Origin: Pithys albifrons albifrons
Taxonomy: Eukaryota; Chordata; Aves; Passeriformes; Thamnophilidae
Direction of reading: 5' to 3'
NCBI RefSeq assembly: GCF_047495875.1
Contig: NC_092464.1
Coordinates: forward strand, 3,692,737-3,756,736
DNA: 64,000 nucleotides
Position 1 is the first letter of the stretch. Every line of letters begins with the position of its first letter. Shown piece by piece: positions 57,357 to 64,000 of the stretch. The position numbers were made by a program, and so were the translations under genes. The notes beneath the pieces are model-generated. The model was not told the DNA's origin. It worked only from the letters and a program-made list of their open reading frames with translations, and searched no databases.

Positions 57357-57764
57357 AATCACAGAATCATAGAATGGATTGGGTTGGAAAAGACCTCTGA
57401 GATCATCAAGTCCAACCCTTGGTCCAACTCCAGTCCCTTTACCAGATCATGGCACTCAGTGCCACGGCCAAGCTCAGTTGAAAAACCTCCAGGGATGGGG
57501 AATCCACCCCCTCTCTGGGCAGCCCATTCCAATCCCTGAGCACTCTCTCTGGAAAGAATTTCTTTCTGCTCTCCAACTTCAATTTCCCCTGGCAGAGCTT
57601 GAGCCCATCGTGCCCCCTTGTCCTATTGCTGAGTGCCTGGGAGAAGAGATCAACCCCCACCTGGCCAGAACTTCCCTTCAGGGAGTTCCAGACAGTGCTG
57701 AGGTCACCTCTGAGCCTCCTCTTCTCCAGGCTAAACACCCCCAGCTCCCTCAGCCTCTCCCCAT
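57357..57764 (-). mobile_element. CR1 LINE, 5'-truncated, young group, tail-to-tail
   Basis: GAATCACAGAATCATAGAATGG marks the 3' end, about 70 nt from the older plus-strand copy. On the minus strand it reads [40 protein letters not shown] and [20 protein letters not shown] in one frame. It is truncated at CCTCTCCCCATAG. Confidence 0.95.
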
Positions 57765-58224
57765 AGGAAAGAAATGGTCCTCTTTCCAAGATGACCTGTT
57801 TCCATCTCCTACTCTCACCAGTCTCGAAGTCATGGACATGGCTCCAAGCCTGGCCAAGCTCCTGTTCCTGCACTGACAGGCAGATCCCTCCTGCAGGGAC
57901 ACCTGGCTGTGCTAAAGGTGGTTGTGCCTTGGCCAGTTTTTCCTGAAGCAGGAGGGTGAGCACTGCACTGTGAACAGGACCACACCAACTGCTCTCCCTG
58001 AACAACGTGCACATCACAGCAAAGCCCCTTCTGGGACAGCCCCCGTGCCAGCCAACAGATCCCCTTCACAAATGGGCCAAGCTCCATCACACAACACGTT
58101 GGTTTTCTGGCTCTCAGCGATGCTCTTGGCAGGTTGTTCTCACATCTCACTTCCTCACTGCTACAAACCTTCCTACACCCAGCCAAATCCAATCCCAAGG
58201 GAAGTACAAACACTCCTTTACTTT
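57765..58224. other. Single-copy sequence
   Basis: No gene was recognised. Confidence 0.35.
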
Positions 58225-58437
58225 AGAATCACAGAATCCTTAAGGCTGGAAAAGACCTCGGAGATCACGGAGTCCAACCACCAACCCACCACTACCACAT
58301 CCATCATTAAACCACATCTCTAAGCAGCACATTTAATGTATTTTTGGAACATTTCCAGGGATGGTGATTCCACCAGTGCCCTGGGCAGCCTGTGCCAATC
58401 CTTGACAACACTTTCAGTGCAGAAATTCTTCCATTAA
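58225..58437 (-). mobile_element. CR1 fragment (older type)
   Basis: AGAATCACAGAATCCTTAAGG, CTGGAAAAGACCTCGGAGAT, CCACCACTACCACATCCATC and CATTTCCAGGGATGGTGATTC: an inverted CR1 3' region. Confidence 0.85.
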
Positions 58438-61400
58438 GAGAAAGAAGACGCTTCCCTTCCCCATGTAAGGGGTAACTGTGCCATCCCCATGGCATTGATT
58501 TGCAAGGCTGATTGAGCCAAACACTAATTACAAAGTCTTTAGGATGCAGGCAGGCAAAAGTGAAAAGAAATAAGCAAAAAGTGAGTAGGGGAAGTACATC
58601 TTTCTCATTTCCAGGTTGGGTTTTGTAGTCACAAGTTATGCCCAGTGGAACATTAATTTTCAGAGTCTGGAACTGAACTTGGAGCTGCTCAACTTCATCC
58701 TAAACCGCTGCCTCTCTCCAGCTGTAGCTGAATTTATTGGTTCATCTCCTTCTCCTCATGGTTGCCCCAGTGGATGTTCCTTGCCTGCACTTCTCCCCAG
58801 GCTGCTCTGCAAGGGAAATCAGCATTTATTTTTAGGTCCATTGCACTCGGGCTGGTTGGGCTCTCCTCCCAGGGCTGCAATATATATTTCATACTTGTTT
58901 TCAGAGCTGACAGCCCAGGAAGTTTGAATGGGGAACTGGCACAGAAGAAAGAATTACAAAGGAGAGGGGCATCAAGCTGCCAAGCATTTTAATATCCCTT
59001 CTGGAAAGAGAACTGGACTTCTCAGCAGTTCCACAGGGAGGAAAGCAAGCCCAAATTAGAGACAAAGTTGCTGTTTGATGATGATGATGGTGATAATAAT
59101 GGTGACTTCAATTATGTAGCAACAAATCCTGTCAGATCTTCAGCAAAGAGGAACAGGAGGGGAAACACACTAATAGAGCAACATGTGGAGAAAAAATCCC
59201 AAACAAACCAAAGCAAACCAAACCTAAACCCAAAAAACTTGCTGGAAAAAGGCTGTTCAGGAGAGAAAACTGTACAAGGGTTGCTCAGCATTCCCAGCAC
59301 AGGCTGGGAATTGTCCCTGGGAATGCTACAGCTCTGGGATGCTTCTGGACAGCAGTGACCACAGCGGGGTCAGCAGACTCAGGGATCAACCCACATGAGA
59401 TGCAGCTCAAATCTGGGATGATTCCACAGTGGATCTACCCAAAGGCTGTGGTTCCAAAGCCCTGTGCAGCTGCAGCTCGTGACTGCTGCCCTCATGCCCC
59501 TCTTGCCCCTGGCTCCCAGCTGCCCTTTGCCTCAATCTCCATCCTCTCCCTCACCCCAGGCAATCCCATGCTGGGATCCTTGAGGTCTCCAGCACAGCTT
59601 CCAGCAACCACATGGGCTGTTTTGCCTTCCCACCTGTATTTCCAAGGAGTAGGCACAATGCTGTCAGGCACATGAGGTGTCTTCCCTCCAGAAAATCACA
59701 ACCTCTATTCAACCCCTTCCTTATCTCTTCTCCCACAACTAAATTTAACGTTCCTGGAAGGTGTCCCTTCAATAAATCCTGCCTTTGTTTTATATCCCTG
59801 TAACAATAACACACAGCAATCCAATTTGCACAGACAACCAAATCTCCAGTTTTATAGTGAGGTTTAAAAATATTTCCAGATGCTTATTGGTCCCTTAAGA
59901 CATTTCTGAGGCTCAGGTCAAGTAGACCCAAGGCATTAAGCTCCAACTTTTAATTTCCTTTCCATCTACAAAACCATCAGGGTTTGGCTAACACAGTTTA
60001 ACCACCAGAGCTCTGTCTGGCTCTGGGAACAGCTTTCCAGTGAGAGCAGCACAGCAAAAAAGTCAATTTTAAGAAATGGAAGGTAAATAACTCTACAGAG
60101 TTATTTATAAAGGGTCATAACAATAGGAGCCCTGTGTTGGCAGAAACCTCAAGGAGACTGAAAGGTTGTTCCTGCCTTTAATCCCCATGTTTGTAAGATC
60201 CAAATGAAAACAACAGTCAGAGGTGGAAGGCACAAAACACTTCAACATCAGGAGGCTTTTCCTCACTGTGTGTAAATTTAATGGCAGTGTAGATCATGCA
60301 CTCCCAGAGCACATTCAGCCACTGACAGACACCCAGCTGAGCATCTCCAAAAGACCTGGGGGCCAAGATGAATGGATCTCTAAAAGTAACATCTCCCACC
60401 ACAGTTTTATTAAGTGCTATCACAGCCATGATTGAGCTCTGATATATGAGCCATAATCATTTTTTATTGGACTGACTGGTACAGCCAGAGGTAGAAAAAA
60501 AGCTTTTAAAGCTCTTTACCTTTGGAACACACTGAGGAAACTTCAGGCTGCACTTTGCATAGGTCTGAAATTCTCTTCTAAGTTTAGTCAAGTCTGCTAA
60601 TTACAGGGAAAAAAATAAAGGGTAATTAGCACCTGCAGAGCAAATAAATCACTTTAGTTGAGGAGGTGGAACCCTCAGTCTTTTGTGAGACTGCAGGGAC
60701 AGGCAAGAGTTATCACCTCTGTGACAGCAAGGAGACTTGAGGGAAGCTGTGGGTGTCATAAAAATCAATGTCTACACAGAGTTTGAGGGTTCTGATGTTC
60801 TAATTGTTAACCTGTGATCTTGCCTTTCAGGTTACACTGTAGGTCTGTAGCACAGCAAGATGAGAGTGATGGTTTGGCAACAAGACACTCTCCACAACCA
60901 ACAGGCCTTTATTTCATGTTGTGCCACTGAGAAACACCTTCAAGCTAAACCAGAGCAATGCCTACTCAGCTCTGTTTCTCTTCCAGACCTCAGCAAGCAT
61001 TGCCATGCCTGCAAGTATATATTACCATATCAACAAAATATATATATTTCAATTGCTCCAATAAATGCTGTTATTTCTCTTGATAAAACCTTTCCTCATC
61101 TGCATTGTACACAAACAGCCCAAAGATAAGCCTTTGATATTCCGATTGCTGCACGAATTCCCAGGAAAGGGAGCAGAGAGCAGGCCAAGCAGGAACAAAG
61201 TTGAATTTTGCCAGAAACTGCTGCAAAGGGAACTGTTTGGAGAGGATGAAAGAACAAGAAATCCCGTGCCCCGAGTACAAAGCAGCATCTCCAGCAGGTG
61301 GAAAAGGAGTTGCACGGAGAAAATGTGCAAAAAAAGCAGCTGTACAAGGAGAGTCAGGGAGCAGAGCAAAGCAGAAAGGGGGAGGAAATTCTTTGGAAGG

Positions 61401-62881
61401 AATCATTGCTGGAATTAAGTGCACAGCAGAGCTGAGACCCACATGGCTCTAAAGCTGAATTTAATGTCATTCCCCTCCAAAAATGCAACTCAGCTCAGCA
61501 GTCGACACTTGGGCACATCAATAACTCTTCACGTTTGGCCTCTTTTGGTGCCCTGTAAAGCTGGGAACTGCCTCAGCAGCAGCATTTTGCTCTGCCTCTG
61601 AGTGGGTCAGGCAAAAAGGCTGTTTCTACTGTGGAAAAGGGCTGGGAAAGCCTAATTATTCTTAACAGCCAGGATGAAAATGAAAAATAACCAAATAGAT
61701 GGCTGCAGACTTGGAAGGGAACAAGTGTTGGCTGTTTTGCACCTGGCTTTGAAATGACCCCGGGGCAATAGGAAATCCCTGTGACATTCCCAGGGAGGGA
61801 TTCCCAAAGGATGTCCAGCCAGGGCAAGGCTGGCAGAGGGGCTCCATCACCCCTCTGTGGAGCTCCAGCACCTGTTACAGCTCAACAGGGGCGAGAAAGC
61901 ACCGACATCCCTTTGCATTCCTTGCTGAGTTGTCCCAAAATACAGGGAGAAAAACAGCCAAGGAATACTGGGCAGAGCTCAGGACTGAGCTCAGCCACTG
62001 ATGGTGAGGAGGATGAAGTGGCTTTAGCAGGGGGATACATGAACCACAGGAGCCAGCACTGCTGCAGCACCTTGGCTGGGTGGTTTTCCTTCCAGCAAGA
62101 GCTGAATGGTCCTGGGAAAGATTCCATTCCTTCTCTCCCTCTGTGAGAAATCACATCTGTCAGGGCACAGGGTTTTTGATCTCTGCTCAAGAAACTCCTG
62201 AGGGCTGTGAAAGGTGACTTTAAAAAATAATTAAATATAAAGCAAGTACATACATCCCACATGGCCAGAAATGAGGTGAACATTCCAAAGGGGTTCCCTT
62301 CTCCCCTGACAAATGGATAAATGTGAAAGAAGCTATAAAAATAATCACTACATTCACTTAAAATCAGAGTTGGATGTGACCACAGCAAAATAAAGGTGAA
62401 AGAGGTACAATCTCCAGCAGGGTTTGGATTCTGGGCCCTTTCCAAGTTGAGTACATGAAAATGCTGACTGCCAGCTTCTCATTTTGCTGCAAATGTGCAG
62501 AATTGTTATGGATTCCTTTTTTTTTTTTTTTTGTGGGGAAGTCATCACATTCAGCATATTCCATTTCATTTCCTTCCTGCCTTGCCAAGGGATGTCCCTC
62601 AAAGTTTGAGCAGCCACTTAGGAGAGATGAAATAAAAGCTGCTTTGGGATAATGAAAAATCAGACTGCAGGGAAAAGCTCAGCATGGAACAAATTTCCTT
62701 CCTTTTTTCCCTTCTTACACAACATTAGAAACCTGGGGACGGATGCAACTTGCAGCTTAAGATCTGAAGTCTACCTAATGATTGAACTGCCACTGTATAG
62801 TCAGTGAGGGCTCAGAAAGGAGCACAACAAGGCACGTGGTGCCATCTCAGATACTTTATTTTCAATGCTCACAGCATCAGA
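58438..62881. other. Single-copy sequence
   Basis: No exon, RNA gene or clear transposon was recognised in 4.4 kb. A GATGAT/AATAAT mini-run lies at about 59076-59102. The AT-rich segment 60420-60660 is a weak candidate conserved noncoding element. Confidence 0.4.
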
Positions 62882-62950
62882 GTCAGAGAATCCCAGAATG
62901 GTTTGGCTTGAAAAGGACCTTAAAGATGATCTCATTCCATGGGCAGGGTC
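62882..62950 (-). mobile_element. CR1 3'-end stub
   Basis: GTCAGAGAATCCCAGAATGG, TTTGGCTTGAAAAGGACCTT and CATTCCATGGGCAGGG: about 65 nt of an older inverted CR1 end. Confidence 0.75.
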
Positions 62951-64000
62951 TCCATGTGGGGCTGGCAAATAACAGAGCACCTGCAGGGTGCAAAGGGATC
63001 CCTGGAAAGGGATGATGGTGCCTGAGTGGGAGCAGCAGCACCAAACCTGCCAGCACTGCTGACCACAGCTGGGGCACACACTGACACCCACAGAGAAATG
63101 CCAAGGTAGGTGCCCTCATCTGCCAGGGAATCCCATCTGCAAGGAATCCTCAGGCTGGAGAGCTGGGATTGCCAGTGACATTTCACTGCTCAGTTGTTGG
63201 TTGTGATGGTACAGATCATCAGGTATTAATTGAGACATCTGTTAAACACAGAATCAAGGCTGGAGTCTCAAAGAAACATAATTTTAAAAGACACCCAATA
63301 GATTTCAGCTTTAGAAAGGAGACATGAAGTATTGATATTTTCCCCTCCAGACAAGAATTGTATTTAAATAGATTTTTTTTTCCTTCCCTCTTGATGAGAT
63401 GACAGAGATGAGGAGAGAAAAAAAAACCAAACCTGTGGAGCTCATACTCAGCCTCCCAGCTGTAGGAGCAGGAACATTCCTGCTGGAAAGGGAATAAAGG
63501 GATCATGGAGGTGGTGGTTCAGCAAATAGTCTCCACATTCAATTCATTTGGTCTCTTCTCCACTTTAAATCAATGCAAACCAACAGAGCCAAGCCATGAC
63601 AACCAGAAAAGCTTATCAAAACATCACCAACCCTGCTTGTCCAGCTCACCAGTGAAATGCACCACAAAAGAATCCCAATTCGATGCTGAATTAGAAAATA
63701 ATCCCCATTCAGTTGTAACACTCCAACTGAAATGCCAAAGAGAGAAGTGTAAGTCTCCACCTCCCAACAGTGCAATGGATGGGCAGTGACTGCCCTGGGG
63801 CTGAGAAATCCACCTAATGTGACTAATGGAGGAGTTTAAGGCTCTTAATGCCCCCTGTTACAGCTGACTGGAAAAGTGACTTTGTTAATGTAAAGTACAT
63901 CAGAGTCTCTAAAATTCCTGTACAGGAATAGCTCTTTAAGCCCTGGAAATACCATATATATCTCTAACAGTTAGTGCTGTAGATAAAATCTGGCCCAATA
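62951..64000. other. Single-copy sequence
   Basis: No gene or repeat was recognised up to the window edge. Confidence 0.4.

Larger units (their letters stand above)
28681..64000 (-). other. Intron 1 and/or upstream DNA of the VIPR1-like gene
   Basis: On the gene strand this lies 5' of exon 2. Exon 1, with the signal peptide, should be here or beyond the window. I see no CpG-dense promoter-like stretch and no secure exon, so the boundary between intron and intergenic DNA cannot be placed. The region holds most of the tandem repeats and about half of the CR1 copies. Confidence 0.45.

Overview
This window looks like bird nuclear DNA. The evidence is about 35 recognisable copies or fragments of CR1, the dominant avian LINE. 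Most keep the diagnostic CR1 3' end (tandem ATTCTATG-type octamers) and the C-terminal part of the CR1 reverse-transcriptase ORF. There are no bacterial-style operons, and almost every long open frame is either CR1 or a tandem repeat. The order or species cannot be fixed from the sequence; a non-chicken bird is possible.

The only real host gene I can support is on the minus strand. Two short, correctly spliced exons lie 16.7 kb apart, at 28584-28680 and 11811-11918. Joined in phase, they encode the start of the extracellular hormone-receptor domain of a class B1 (secretin-family) GPCR. The cysteine spacing and the motifs PEC, QCL, ENHTAGC, QWDNITCW and PCP fit the VPAC1 receptor (VIPR1) best. 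The window would then be the 5' part of this gene read right to left: intron 1 or upstream DNA (28681-64000), exon 2, intron 2 (11919-28583), exon 3, and intron 3 (1-11810). I found no convincing signal-peptide exon and no exon with the next NCT..GW motif. Those probably lie outside the window.

The introns are packed with CR1 copies of two broad ages. One is a fairly uniform young-looking group with frame-retaining ORF2 tails, at about 3.1, 9.5, 14.5, 20.2, 23.2, 28.8, 30.2, 38.7, 43.2, 48.1, 53.0 and 57.4 kb. The other is a more diverged set of short pieces. Both orientations are present, so the pre-mRNA could form many inverted-repeat duplexes. Tandem repeats are the other prominent structure: a 26-copy 42-bp minisatellite (55708-56799), an 8-copy 39-bp minisatellite (44140-44451), a 9-copy 20-bp minisatellite (9165-9343), a 10-copy GGATG array (27966-28015), and an AAT array running into a 407-nt uninterrupted purine tract (35356-35877). 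One LTR-like segment, with a TATA box and a polyadenylation-type region, sits near 18.0-18.7 kb.

The rest is single-copy, AT-moderate sequence in which I see no gene, RNA gene or CpG island. I did not find a convincing undescribed biological system. The best leads are the cryptic receptor exons, the large minisatellite whose repeat unit carries splice-site-like motifs, and the long purine tract.
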